48,227 nucleotides of DNA from Candidatus Aenigmatarchaeota archaeon. Its GTDB lineage: Archaea; Aenigmatarchaeota; Aenigmatarchaeia; JACPZZ01. The stretch lies in NCBI GenBank assembly GCA_016202815.1, contig JACQNZ010000002.1:1-48227 (forward strand), given 5' to 3'. Position numbers and translations under genes: made by a program. The notes under the pieces are model-generated. The model was not told the origin of the DNA. It was given only the letters and a program-made list of their open reading frames with translations, and did not search any database. Of the stretch, positions 7,524 to 16,251 are shown one piece after another. The stretch's first letter is position 1. Each line of letters opens with the position of its first letter.

Positions 7524-8651
7524 ATGGACGTTGTAGAACTCACGAAAAAACTGGTCGAAATAGAGTCTGTGAGCGGCAACGAGGAAAAAGTTGCGAAATT
7601 CATTTACGGTTTCCTGGGACAGAACGGATTAAAACCGGAATTAGTTTACACGGAAGAAAACCGCCCAAATATAATTTGCTCGGTCGGATCGGGCAGGCCC
7701 AAGCTGCTGCTCAATGGCCATATAGACACCGTACCTTCTGCCGAAGGCTGGACAAAAAAACCGACAAAACCTGTCATTGAAGACGGAAAACTTTACGGTC
7801 TCGGAGCTTTAGACCAGAAATCCGGCATAGCCATAATGCTCATGCAATTGCTGCGGTTAAAAAACAAAAAATTCAACGGGACGGTTACATTCACAGGCGT
7901 GATGGATGAGGAGCTGCAATCGGTTGGAACATACGACCTGATACAAAAAGGGATAATAACGAAGGATTTTGACGCAGCTTTGTTTTCGGAACCGGGCGTG
8001 ATTGCAGGCGACGGATTATTTATTGTAAATTCTATCAAGGGCCGCTACGCATTCAACGTGAAAGTCCATGGCAAGTCCGGCCATGGTTCGCAGCGAAAAG
8101 GCGTCAACGCCATCGTTGATGCTGCAAAGATAATCGATGCTGTCAACGGGCTAAAAACAAAAAAACATCCTGCCATGGGATCCGGAGTGACGTGCGTCTC
8201 GAAAGTCGGCGGCGGCACGGATTTCTTTTTTGTTCCGGATTACTGCGAATTCATGTTGCATCGCAGCGCAGTTGTGGGTGAGGATAAACAATACTGCTAC
8301 GACCAATTAAATGAATTAATAAAGTCAATGAAATTGAAATCGCGCGTCGAAGTAGAATTCTTCAAAAGGCCGAATCCATTTTTAGATCCGTGCATGGTCG
8401 ATGAGAAGGAAAAAATAGTTTCGCTGGCCAAAAATGCGTTTAAAAAATTAGGTATAAAACCCGAATTGAAAAATTCCGATTCTGTTTTCGACATGAATTA
8501 TACTGTCGCGCTGTGCGGTATTCCGTCAATCAATATTGGGCCAAACGGAAACAACATACACACAGCCGACGAATACGTGAACGTGGACGAAATAAAAACC
8601 GTTTATAAAATTTACACGGAGATGATTGACAACTTTTTTGGTATCATTTAA
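7524..8651 (+). CDS. M20-family metallopeptidase (ArgE/DapE-type)
   Basis: The roughly 375-residue protein carries the M20 signatures: LLNGHIDTVP (His and catalytic Asp), the metal-bridging Asp in YGLGALDQKSGI, the Glu pair in TGVMDEELQSVGT, and a C-terminal zinc-ligand region NIGPNGNNIHTADEYV. The KVHGKSGHGSQ lid-domain motif is also present. Members hydrolyse N-acyl or dipeptide amide bonds (acetylornithine, succinyl-DAP, carnosine-type substrates); the substrate is unresolved. ATG 7524 is chosen because TATA-like TATTTTATA at 7494-7502 lies about 27 nt upstream; ATG 7515 is an in-frame alternative. A 37-nt gap follows the AblB-like gene. Confidence 0.9.
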   Translation: MDVVELTKKLVEIESVSGNEEKVAKFIYGFLGQNGLKPELVYTEENRPNIICSVGSGRPKLLLNGHIDTVPSAEGWTKKPTKPVIEDGKLYGLGALDQKSGIAIMLMQLLRLKNKKFNGTVTFTGVMDEELQSVGTYDLIQKGIITKDFDAALFSEPGVIAGDGLFIVNSIKGRYAFNVKVHGKSGHGSQRKGVNAIVDAAKIIDAVNGLKTKKHPAMGSGVTCVSKVGGGTDFFFVPDYCEFMLHRSAVVGEDKQYCYDQLNELIKSMKLKSRVEVEFFKRPNPFLDPCMVDEKEKIVSLAKNAFKKLGIKPELKNSDSVFDMNYTVALCGIPSINIGPNGNNIHTADEYVNVDEIKTVYKIYTEMIDNFFGII

Positions 8652-8681
8652 ACTTAAATAAGTAACAGACCAAGCTTAAAC

Positions 8682-9113
8682 ATGCCCGGCGAAAACTTGG
8701 TTGACTTGTATTCTGTTGCCGGTTGGTTTTCAAACGATCACGTCCCCCAATTCAAAGGCAGGCCAGGCGCTTTTGGAGGTTATTTCAAAAAACATCCGAA
8801 CGAAGGTGGGATAGAAGGAGAGCTTATAGACGTCTTTGGACCTTCCACGATTAATGGTTCATTGGATGGGGACAGTTTGACTTTCGTAAAAAATTACGCT
8901 CAAAGAGGCCTAGGGGTAAGATCATCGATAACCTATGTTATGAGGAGAGTCGAAGGCAATAAATTTGCAGGCGCATGGTCAACAGAGGAAAACGGCGATA
9001 GGGCTACAGAGCCGGCCGAATGTGAAATAACCCTTGTGAACAATGACTCTTACAGAATGATAACTGGGCCCGTAATTGTCCCAACACAAAATAAATTTAA
9101 TCTTCCAGCGTAG
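8682..9113 (+). CDS. Hypothetical protein
   Basis: The 143-residue soluble protein looks mostly beta, with Gly-rich turns (GRPGAFGGYF, RRVEGNKFAGAWSTEENG). I recognise no family. A TATA-like CTTAAATAAG around 8651-8660 lies about 25 nt upstream of ATG 8682, supporting a leaderless start. Its 3' end overlaps the convergent acetyl-CoA synthetase gene by 17 nt. Confidence 0.6.
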   Translation: MPGENLVDLYSVAGWFSNDHVPQFKGRPGAFGGYFKKHPNEGGIEGELIDVFGPSTINGSLDGDSLTFVKNYAQRGLGVRSSITYVMRRVEGNKFAGAWSTEENGDRATEPAECEITLVNNDSYRMITGPVIVPTQNKFNLPA

Positions 9114-10980
9114 AAATGTCGCCGACCGGAAGGCCCAACTCCTTCGCCTTCAAAACACGCCGCATTATCTTTCCGCTGCGCGTCTTCGGCAGCCATGTAA
9201 CAAATTCTATTTCCGACGGAATCGCAATGGGGCCTATCTCTGTGCGGACATGCTTCTTCAGGGCTTCTTTTAATTCGCCTGAAGGCGCCGACCCTTCACG
9301 CAATATGACGAAAACCTTTATAGCCTCGCCTCGCAGTTCGTCCGGCTTTCCAATCACCGCAGCCTCAGCCACGGCAGGATGGCTGACCAGGGCGCTTTCA
9401 ATCTCCGCTGATCCGAGGCGATAGCCGGAAACTTTGATCACGTCGTCGCTGCGTCCCATTATCCAGAAATAGCCGTCTTTGTCGCGGTGCGCAACATCGC
9501 CGGCCATGTAAACATTAGGTATCGTGTTCCAGTATTTTTCGTATCTCGCGGGGTCGTTGTAAACGGTGCGCATCATTGAAGGCCATGGATTTCTTATAAC
9601 CAGATAACCGCCTTTTTCCGCAGGGACGGGGTTGCCTTTTTCATCAACTATGTCCGCAATTATTCCCGGAAACGGTTTCGTAGCAGAGCCCGGTTTAAGA
9701 GGAACGCAGGGCATCGGCGTTATCATAGTCATGCCTGTTTCAGTCTGCCACCACGTATCCATGACCGGTTTGCCTCCTGTGACTTTGCGGTACCACAACC
9801 ACGCCTCTGGGTTGATGGGTTCGCCCACCGTCCCCAACAGGCGTAAAGAGGACAGGTCGTATTTTTGAGGCCATTTGTCCCCGCTCTTCATCAGAAGACG
9901 TATGGCCGTTGGCGCAGTGTAAAATATTGTGACCTTCAAATCCTCGATTATGGACCAGAAACGGCCCGGGTCCGGCGTCGTGGGTGCGCCCTCATAAATG
10001 ACGTTCGTCAATCCGTTCAGCAAAGGTCCGTAGATAATATAGCTGTGTCCTGTTATCCAGCCCGCGTCAGCCGTGCACCAGTAAACATCGTAAGGCTTTG
10101 CGTCGAAAACCCATTTAACAGTCGTGTAAACGCCGACCGCATAACCCGCCTGGGTGTGCAAAACGCCCTTTGGCTTTCCTGTCGTGCCGGAAGTGTAAAG
10201 TATGAATAACGGATCCTCCGAATCCATCGGTTCTGCTTCGCATTCTTCGCTTGCGCCGCCCATCAATTCGTCCCAGTCCACGTCGCCTTTTGTGAATCCG
10301 ATCGCAGAGTTCGCGTGCCGTACAACAATAACATGCTCTACGGTAGGGCATTCGCCCTTGATATCATCCACTATTTTTTTGAGCTCGACAACTTTTCCCT
10401 TGTAAAAGCCGCCGTCAGCTGTTACTATGACCTTTGAGCCTGCCGAAACTACCCGCTCCTTCAGCGCGCCGGAACTGAAGCCGGAATAAACAACGCTGTG
10501 GACAGCTCCGATACGCGCGCACGCCAGAAGCGTTGTTATCTGCTGGAATATGCGCGGCATGTACACCGTGACCTTGTCGCCCTTTTTTACGCCAAGTTTT
10601 TTCAGTACGTTGGAAAATTTCTTAACCTGGGCCAAAAGTTCGGAGTAAGTTATTTGTTTTTTCTCCCCCTGTTCGCCCACCCAGTAAAACGCGACCTTGC
10701 CACCCAGCCCGTTTTTAACGTGCCGGTCAAGCGCGTTGTAGCAGATGTTAAACTTCCCATTAACGAACCATTTGGCCCACGGATAGTTCCAGTCCAAAAC
10801 CTTGTCCCACGGCTTGAACCAGTGCAACTCGCGCGCACGATCAGACCAGAATTTTTCAGGGTTTTTTATCGATTCACTGTAAATTGATTCGTAATCCTTG
10901 ACTGTCGCGGTTTCCATCGTTTCGCTGTCCGGCTTGTAAACCTCGTCGCCCGAGGATAACCGCTCCAGCAGGTCTGCCAT
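9097..10980 (-). CDS. acs: Acetyl-CoA synthetase (AMP-forming)
   Basis: The enzyme activates acetate with ATP and CoA to acetyl-CoA, AMP and PPi. The 627-residue length is close to the usual 640-660. The ACS N-terminus (ARELHWFKPWDKVLDW) is present. The P-loop-like YTSGTTGKPKG is at residues 262-272, followed by WCTADAGWITGHSY, DTWWQTETG, the hinge region GRSDDVIKVSGYRLG, and the catalytic lysine in KTRSGKIMRR near residue 604, which is the target of regulatory acetylation in this family. It ends inside the convergent gene at 8682. The upstream region holds a 32-nt palindrome (11023-11054) about 40 nt before the start. Confidence 0.95.
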   Translation of the reverse strand: MADLLERLSSGDEVYKPDSETMETATVKDYESIYSESIKNPEKFWSDRARELHWFKPWDKVLDWNYPWAKWFVNGKFNICYNALDRHVKNGLGGKVAFYWVGEQGEKKQITYSELLAQVKKFSNVLKKLGVKKGDKVTVYMPRIFQQITTLLACARIGAVHSVVYSGFSSGALKERVVSAGSKVIVTADGGFYKGKVVELKKIVDDIKGECPTVEHVIVVRHANSAIGFTKGDVDWDELMGGASEECEAEPMDSEDPLFILYTSGTTGKPKGVLHTQAGYAVGVYTTVKWVFDAKPYDVYWCTADAGWITGHSYIIYGPLLNGLTNVIYEGAPTTPDPGRFWSIIEDLKVTIFYTAPTAIRLLMKSGDKWPQKYDLSSLRLLGTVGEPINPEAWLWYRKVTGGKPVMDTWWQTETGMTMITPMPCVPLKPGSATKPFPGIIADIVDEKGNPVPAEKGGYLVIRNPWPSMMRTVYNDPARYEKYWNTIPNVYMAGDVAHRDKDGYFWIMGRSDDVIKVSGYRLGSAEIESALVSHPAVAEAAVIGKPDELRGEAIKVFVILREGSAPSGELKEALKKHVRTEIGPIAIPSEIEFVTWLPKTRSGKIMRRVLKAKELGLPVGDISTLED

Positions 10981-11022
10981 GAAAATTACCTGAAACGCAA
11001 TCGTTATAAGCGTTTGTAGCTT

Positions 11023-11054
11023 GAAGCATACCGATACAGTATACGGTATGCTTC
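11023..11054. repeat. 32-nt palindromic repeat, copy A
   Basis: Arms GAAGCATACCG (11023-11033) and CGGTATGCTTC (11044-11054) are perfectly complementary around a 10-nt loop. Short outer arms TTGTA (11014-11018) and TACAA (11059-11063) extend it. Both arms are identical to the element at 42071-42102; only three loop bases differ. It lies in the divergent region between acs and the gene at 11167. Confidence 0.85.
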
Positions 11055-11166
11055 AGTTTACAACTCGCCTGTTCCAATTTTACGGCCTTATCGGTCTTCC
11101 TTTGACCAAAGTTATATAAAGGGAACTGGTCATGTAATTAATTATTAAAAGTTCTTTGTGAAGATC

Positions 11167-11730
11167 ATGAAAAAAATCAAAAAAACTGTTGTTAAAAAAC
11201 CGTCAAACCATGCTAAAAATAAGGCCGCGAAAGGTTTTTCCAGAAAGCTGAAAGGCGCCAAAACACTCGCCGAGATTTTTGAGCTTGTGAAAGACGCTGT
11301 TTATTTCACAATGGGCCACAAAAGGCCCGGCCTGATGCTCGGTTTGACGGAAATGCAGGCGGAAGAAAAAAAGTCCGTAGGCAGCTTCCACCCGCTTGGG
11401 TCAAATTTCATCATAATAAACAAGGCGCCGCTCAGGAAAATAATGGAAAGCAACAAAAAAATGTACCAGCCGTACGTTTTCCACATGCTGCTGCGCGAAT
11501 ACATGCACTCATTCGGGATAATGGACGAGGACGTGATAAGGCAGAACGTGAAAAAGGTAAGCGAAACCCTGTTCGGCAAAGGCCACGTGGTCACGGCTTT
11601 GTCGACGAAATTCAGCAAGTTCTTCCCGAACATAGTTTATTCCAGTCCGGAGGAGTTTGTGAAGCAGGACAGCGCCGGCATCGAGATGGTAGACAACTTC
11701 GACAGCTCGAGCACCTATTATCTTAGGTAG
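11167..11730 (+). CDS. Hypothetical protein with degenerate HExxH (REYMH)
   Basis: The protein has about 187 residues with a Lys-rich N-terminal tail. The core includes FHMLLREYMHSFGIMDEDVIRQNV. An archaeal putative metallopeptidase family shows LLHEYLH at this place, so the first zinc-ligand His appears replaced by Arg (codon CGC, one base from CAC). Activity is therefore doubtful. ATG 11167 is chosen; an in-frame GTG at 11158 is possible. A TATA-like TTATATAAAG at 11111-11120 is about 45-55 nt upstream. The gene is divergent from acs. Confidence 0.6.
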   Translation: MKKIKKTVVKKPSNHAKNKAAKGFSRKLKGAKTLAEIFELVKDAVYFTMGHKRPGLMLGLTEMQAEEKKSVGSFHPLGSNFIIINKAPLRKIMESNKKMYQPYVFHMLLREYMHSFGIMDEDVIRQNVKKVSETLFGKGHVVTALSTKFSKFFPNIVYSSPEEFVKQDSAGIEMVDNFDSSSTYYLR

Positions 11731-11779
11731 AACGGCCCCAAACAGCATAAATAAAAATCAGCGTTTTCTATCTGATATC

Positions 11780-12043
11780 ATGGACGCGATCAAGGTAAGC
11801 GTTTTTCTTCTGCCGCAAAAATCCGCGCTGCCGCAGATAAATCTTACCGAAAGTGACATGGAAAAAGATCCGGCATACCACAGGATTGTACGCCGGATAG
11901 AGAAAGACGTCGCCGGGGCTTCGGGCAGGAGGCAGAAAAAATGCGACATATCGATAGACGTGGAAACTCACAAGATACCGCCCCTCAGGAGGCTTCTGGA
12001 AAAAAAGGGTTATAGCGTATTTGTCCAGGGAGTGTATGTTTAA
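11780..12043 (+). CDS. Small hypothetical protein
   Basis: This 87-residue soluble, charged protein is unrecognised. It has a basic stretch (SGRRQKKC) and ends KKGYSVFVQGVYV. The next gene (DUF167 family) starts at ATG 12036 inside its last codons, so the two are translationally coupled and probably functionally linked. A TATA-like CATAAATAAAA lies about 25-30 nt upstream of ATG 11780. Confidence 0.55.
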   Translation: MDAIKVSVFLLPQKSALPQINLTESDMEKDPAYHRIVRRIEKDVAGASGRRQKKCDISIDVETHKIPPLRRLLEKKGYSVFVQGVYV

Positions 12044-12263
12044 AAAAACTTACGACGTGCGCGTGGAATTTGGCCGCGAATCGCTGGTCGTTAATGAAAG
12101 TTCTATAATCATAGGCGTTATATCCGCGCCGGAAAACAACAAGGCGAACATCGAAATAATAAAACGGCTGGCAAGGCATTTCAAACTCCCTCACCAGAAC
12201 GTGAGGATTATCAGAGGCTTGAAATCGCGCAAAAAGCTTGTCGAAATTACCATTTTTGGCTAA
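12036..12263 (+). CDS. DUF167 (UPF0235/YggU-like) family protein
   Basis: The 75-residue protein has the DUF167 pattern: an N-terminal beta strand (YDVRVEFGRESLVV), the signature APENNKANIEIIKRLARHF, and C-terminal VRIIRGLKSRKKLVEI. The biochemical role of the family is not established. ATG 12036 overlaps the stop of the upstream gene by 8 nt; a TTG at 12021 would add five unlikely residues. Confidence 0.85.
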   Translation: MFKKTYDVRVEFGRESLVVNESSIIIGVISAPENNKANIEIIKRLARHFKLPHQNVRIIRGLKSRKKLVEITIFG

Positions 12264-12310
12264 GCTTTTTTAAAAAAGGTTATATATTGCTCGAAGTTCT
12301 ACTCATAGGC

Positions 12311-12658
12311 ATGAAAATGCGCGAGTCGCTGGCTGTGTGTGCGTTTTGCGCGAAACCGGGCGGTCAGAACCCAATAGAATGGACCTGCCCAAAATGCCTG
12401 AAGCCGAAAAAGGAAAATTCCATATACTGGAACGGCGATATAGCGTTGACAGATTGCTGCAACGTGCGCGCACGCATGACAAAATGGGAATGCCAGTTTT
12501 GCGGCAAGACGAACAACTACAAGGACGAAGACACGAAACCCGTGAAGCTCGACAAGAAGCCGTTCAGCGGTGCAAACTACAAACGGGAGGACAGCCTGTC
12601 GAAAGTGATGCAGGGCACCGAATTCCTGAAAAGGCTGAAAAAAAACGGAAAAAACTAG
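12311..12658 (+). CDS. Zinc-ribbon protein
   Basis: The protein has about 115 residues with three CxxC-type pairs: CAFC near the start, CPKC about 15 residues later, and CQFC in WECQFCGKTNNY, plus a CC pair. This suggests two zinc ribbons. The C-terminus is Lys-rich. The function is unknown; nucleic-acid or protein binding is likely for such small ribbons. TATA-like GTTATATATTG at about 12280-12290 is about 27 nt upstream of ATG 12311, favouring this start over the in-frame TTG 12287. Confidence 0.65.
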   Translation: MKMRESLAVCAFCAKPGGQNPIEWTCPKCLKPKKENSIYWNGDIALTDCCNVRARMTKWECQFCGKTNNYKDEDTKPVKLDKKPFSGANYKREDSLSKVMQGTEFLKRLKKNGKN

Positions 12659-12695
12659 TTATTAATGGAAGTTTGACAAATCATTATTGAGGGTT

Positions 12696-15167
12696 ATGAG
12701 ATCCGGCCTGTTTACCTCGTTGATTTTAACGTTATTTCTCATATCGTCATTGGTCGTTGCACAGGAGCATAACGATACGACGACTACGACAACCTCTACA
12801 ACTACTACAACCACGACCGCGCCGACGACCACCACAACCACGACAACGAGCACTACAACTACTACCACAACCACTACGACGACAACGGCACCAACCACAA
12901 CATCAACAACGTCAACGACTACTACAACGCAGGGCGAAATAACCTGCCAGGCAATATTCACGTGCGCCGACGGCACTTACAGGACAGGATGCTCCTACGA
13001 CCAGGCTTGCGCAGGCGTTAACGCATCAACAACGACGACAACCCAACCCACAACCGGAGGCGGGGGAGGGGGCGGCTCGCCTGCTGAAACAACAACTACT
13101 ACGACACCGACCACTACGGTATCGACTACTACGACATCGCCTGCCAGCAGCGGAGGTGGAGGAGGCGGCTCGGGTACATCCCTGTTCTGCACAGCCGATG
13201 TGAAACAATGTTCCGACGGACAATACGTCGGACGCAACCCCAGCAACAGGTGCGAATTTTACGAATGCCCGCAAGCTTCCGGCGGATATCCAGAAGTAAC
13301 GTCCTTTGAAATATCGCCGCAAAAAGTCCACAAAAACACTGAAGTAAAACTCCGTTGTGCAGGGAAGAGAGAAAACACCGCAAACACTGAGATAATAATA
13401 ACGTCTCCGAGCGGAGGAAGCGGGCGCATAGCATCTTCTGCGTGGGAAGCGGCCGGAACATACCTTGCCGGCGAGGAAGGCGTCTACACAGCATACTGCA
13501 AGGTGACGGACAAGTCCGGCGGTGTGGCAAAACTCGGCCCTTCAACGTTCGCAGCGGTATCGGGCCAGACGCGCCAGGCGTGCAACAGTGAATGCTGCGT
13601 CTTCGAGGATAAATTCGAGGACAAATTCTGCGGAGCCGGATTCAAATGTGAAAGCCGCAAATGTGAAAAGGTCGAGCAGCCAACAGAAAAATTCAGGGAA
13701 GTCCCGGGTATAACAGAAATAAAACGAATATTGGAGTCCCCGGCAAAGTTTGAAAATCTTATTGTAACCGTATACGGGGCCATCGAGCGCGGAGCGTGCG
13801 CAACAGGCGGCTATGGGTCATCCGCGGCAACAACAAGTGCAACGGAAATGGCCACAGGCCGCGTCACAGCAGCGCAGGGCGGCGGCGCCCCGCTAATACA
13901 GAAAACCGCGCCAGTGCCTGTTATCGCCCAAAAAACCGCGGCATCGTCAATGGCCTCCGAACAGAAATGTTTCCCTTTCATTATTCACGACGGCACCGGA
14001 AAACTCGGACTAGTCGGCTTCGGCGGCAACGCGGAAGGCAGAAAAACGGAGCTGAAAGGTGTTGTACGAGTCTACGAATCTGGCAATGGCATAATCCCGT
14101 TCCTGAAGGTCGAGGGCCGCTCCGATTTTGACCAGCCCCAAACGCAGATAGCGCCGGTTGCCGTGCCCCAGTTTTCGCAGCCGCAAAACGCCAAGACAGA
14201 GGAATGTTTCAAGATAGTGAGGAAGTACGCAATACGCCTTGCGCACAACGAAGAGGCAAAGAAGGCCTTCAAGGATGGCAAGGATTTGTGGAATTACTTG
14301 GATGTAAACCATCAGGACATAGTGTCAAAGCTTGCCGATGCCTGCAAGGATGAATCGGAAATAGTCACAGAGTATCTTTCCCGCAATTTGCAGAGCGAAT
14401 TCTCCAAGAACGTGAACTATGGTTACGAAAGCCGGGAATCTCAGCCTGCCGCGCAGCAAACCGCAACAAACGCTGTCCCGATCATCGTTGTTACGCGCGA
14501 CATATCGAACACGCAACTGGATGACCTGAGAAAGATTTCCGGCGTGTCATTTAACGGGCCGATGCCTATAGAGCCTTTGGACAAGCTGACGATAGTCAGG
14601 ATGATTGCGCTGAAAGAAAATATAGACGCCATAAAGAAGCTGCCGTTTGTGGAGGATGTTAAAATTGATTCGATCAACATTATAGTCCACGAGGATATCA
14701 ACAAAGCCTTTGAACAGAGGCCGGTTGAAAAGTTTAATATAAGCAAGGATGAGATACTCAAGAAGCTTGAAGTGATCAAATCGCTCTCATCAAATGACGA
14801 TGCGCAGGCATCATTGTCGGAGAGCCAGGATTCGGTTTTGCAGACCAGCAATTCACTGGAGGAGTTTGAGAATGAAACCAACAAGCGCGGCCTGGGTTAT
14901 ACGCTGGGCTGGATCCTTGGCGCGGCAGCGGAGCAGGAAAAGAACGACGCGGAATTTTTGAACAGGCAAGTAACTCAGTTGGAAAACACGATCAGCACCC
15001 TGCAAACAGTTTCTTCCAGCACCGAAGACATAACGATAAGGGCAAGCCTCGCAGAGCAGGTCAATATTTTGAAAAAGCAGGCTGAAGTCCTGAAAAAAGA
15101 GGCTGAGTCAAAGAGCAGGAACTCCGGCGGCATCCTTGCCCTGATCAGAAACATGTTCGGTGGTTAA
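12696..15167 (+). CDS. Large secreted Thr-rich surface protein
   Basis: The 823-residue protein begins with a signal peptide (MRSGLFTSLILTLFLISSLVVAQ). Residues of about 27-75 are almost pure Thr, broken by Ser, Ala and Pro, and shorter Thr and Gly runs follow, forming a likely O-glycosylated stalk. Two Cys modules (TCQAIFTCADGTYRTGC; FCTADVKQCSDGQYVG) flank Gly-rich linkers. A beta-rich Ig-like segment and a further Cys module (CNSECCVFEDKFEDKFC) follow, then an OB-like domain containing CFPFIIHDGTGKLGLVGFGG. The last 110 residues are predicted coiled coil (heptads in QLENTISTLQ and EQVNILKKQAEVLKKEAE). It is probably attached to or extending from the cell surface. Confidence 0.75.
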   Translation: MRSGLFTSLILTLFLISSLVVAQEHNDTTTTTTSTTTTTTTAPTTTTTTTTSTTTTTTTTTTTTAPTTTSTTSTTTTTQGEITCQAIFTCADGTYRTGCSYDQACAGVNASTTTTTQPTTGGGGGGGSPAETTTTTTPTTTVSTTTTSPASSGGGGGGSGTSLFCTADVKQCSDGQYVGRNPSNRCEFYECPQASGGYPEVTSFEISPQKVHKNTEVKLRCAGKRENTANTEIIITSPSGGSGRIASSAWEAAGTYLAGEEGVYTAYCKVTDKSGGVAKLGPSTFAAVSGQTRQACNSECCVFEDKFEDKFCGAGFKCESRKCEKVEQPTEKFREVPGITEIKRILESPAKFENLIVTVYGAIERGACATGGYGSSAATTSATEMATGRVTAAQGGGAPLIQKTAPVPVIAQKTAASSMASEQKCFPFIIHDGTGKLGLVGFGGNAEGRKTELKGVVRVYESGNGIIPFLKVEGRSDFDQPQTQIAPVAVPQFSQPQNAKTEECFKIVRKYAIRLAHNEEAKKAFKDGKDLWNYLDVNHQDIVSKLADACKDESEIVTEYLSRNLQSEFSKNVNYGYESRESQPAAQQTATNAVPIIVVTRDISNTQLDDLRKISGVSFNGPMPIEPLDKLTIVRMIALKENIDAIKKLPFVEDVKIDSINIIVHEDINKAFEQRPVEKFNISKDEILKKLEVIKSLSSNDDAQASLSESQDSVLQTSNSLEEFENETNKRGLGYTLGWILGAAAEQEKNDAEFLNRQVTQLENTISTLQTVSSSTEDITIRASLAEQVNILKKQAEVLKKEAESKSRNSGGILALIRNMFGG

Positions 15168-15386
15168 TTGAGGAAGCACGCGGAAGTATTGTCGCCGCGC
15201 CTTTTCTTCGCCTCACTCGTATGCGTGGCAATGGCGTTTTTCTGGAAATTCTCGCTTGCGTCGCTTGTCGCTATCTGGATCGGCGCATACCTGTACACCC
15301 AGAAAGAAGACCACGAAAGGTCCATGCATTACTCGTACATAACGCTTTTCCTTGCCGTCTTGTCGCTGGTTTATTCGTTCTTTTAG
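15168..15386 (+). CDS. Small membrane protein with TTG start
   Basis: The 72-residue protein has two hydrophobic segments (residues about 12-40 and 54-71) around a charged TQKEDHERSMH loop. The frame opens with TTG at 15168, directly after the TAA of the surface-protein gene, and no ATG precedes the first hydrophobic segment. A TTG start coupled to the upstream stop is therefore likely. It may help anchor or export the upstream protein; that is inference from adjacency. Confidence 0.5.
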   Translation: MRKHAEVLSPRLFFASLVCVAMAFFWKFSLASLVAIWIGAYLYTQKEDHERSMHYSYITLFLAVLSLVYSFF

Positions 15387-15395
15387 AGAACGAAT

Positions 15396-16169
15396 TTACA
15401 AATAAACCGTCTTTTGTGTCCCGTCCGGTTTTTTCACACTCTTTTTTTCGACATCCGACGCCGGGCCTTTGACCAGGCGGAAACCGTCGTGAGAGCCGCC
15501 TTCCAAGCGCCCGCAACGCGCGTCAACGGCAAGGCATCCTTCGTCTACTCCAAAAAGCCAGCCGCCCACACGCCCAACTGCGACATCATAATGACCGGAT
15601 CTGCTGTCCATCAGAGGCGTCGGATTGAATCCAAAATGAGTAGTGTAATGTTTGTGGGGGAAACCGGTTTCTGCAGTCGTTTTCGGCAGTCCGGAAACTT
15701 CGTCCCATTCTACCACAACACGGCCGTGCCCCTCCGGGACTAGAATCTCACCCACAACTTTGTCGCCTTCGAGCAATTCGCGCACCCAATATTTTCTTCC
15801 CAGCCCGTCCTTTTCGTATTTTGCAGGACACCTTCCTTTCGGCACGCGCAGGCCTGTGGCTGTCCATTGCCACATATAGATTTCTGGTTCGTTCCTTGCG
15901 AACAAATCGTCGAATGCGGCTGCCTTTCTCGGGTCTTGTCCCGCCTTTCCCAAACCCATTTGGATCGCAAGCTCTTCGCTGGCTAACGACATCCTTTTGC
16001 CTTCGGGAATTTCGGACACAGAATCGTAATAATCTTCGCCTGCTGCGGTAAGCTTGTTAAAGAATTCGACAGGATAGCCTGCGCGGCTGTAAGAGACTCC
16101 GAGAGTTTCGTATACGGAATCGGCTAACAAAACGCCCAGTTTTTCGGTCAATTGGTCTGTCATTGTCAT
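15396..16169 (-). CDS. Hypothetical protein
   Basis: The 257-residue soluble protein is not recognised. It has a helical N-terminal third and a beta-rich C-terminal half (GRVVVEWDEVSGLP, HYDVAVGRVGGWLFGVDEG). No catalytic signature stands out. ATG 16169 is used because a TATA-like ATTAAATA on the minus strand near 16199-16206 lies about 30 nt upstream; the open frame extends further but lacks promoter support. It is convergent with the small membrane gene (9-nt gap). Confidence 0.6.
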   Translation of the reverse strand: MTMTDQLTEKLGVLLADSVYETLGVSYSRAGYPVEFFNKLTAAGEDYYDSVSEIPEGKRMSLASEELAIQMGLGKAGQDPRKAAAFDDLFARNEPEIYMWQWTATGLRVPKGRCPAKYEKDGLGRKYWVRELLEGDKVVGEILVPEGHGRVVVEWDEVSGLPKTTAETGFPHKHYTTHFGFNPTPLMDSRSGHYDVAVGRVGGWLFGVDEGCLAVDARCGRLEGGSHDGFRLVKGPASDVEKKSVKKPDGTQKTVYL

Positions 16170-16251
16170 GAAAATCACTTGTCTTAATACAACAGTAAGG
16201 TATTTAATCTCATGTCCGCTTAAAAAGGAACCTGATGGACAATCGTCTAAT

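Noticed and set aside
12760-12940. Tandem DNA repeat or CRISPR-like array
   Set aside because: The repetitive ACN triplets encode the Thr-rich stalk of the surface protein; there are no repeat-spacer units. The Val-rich minus-strand frame there is its shadow.
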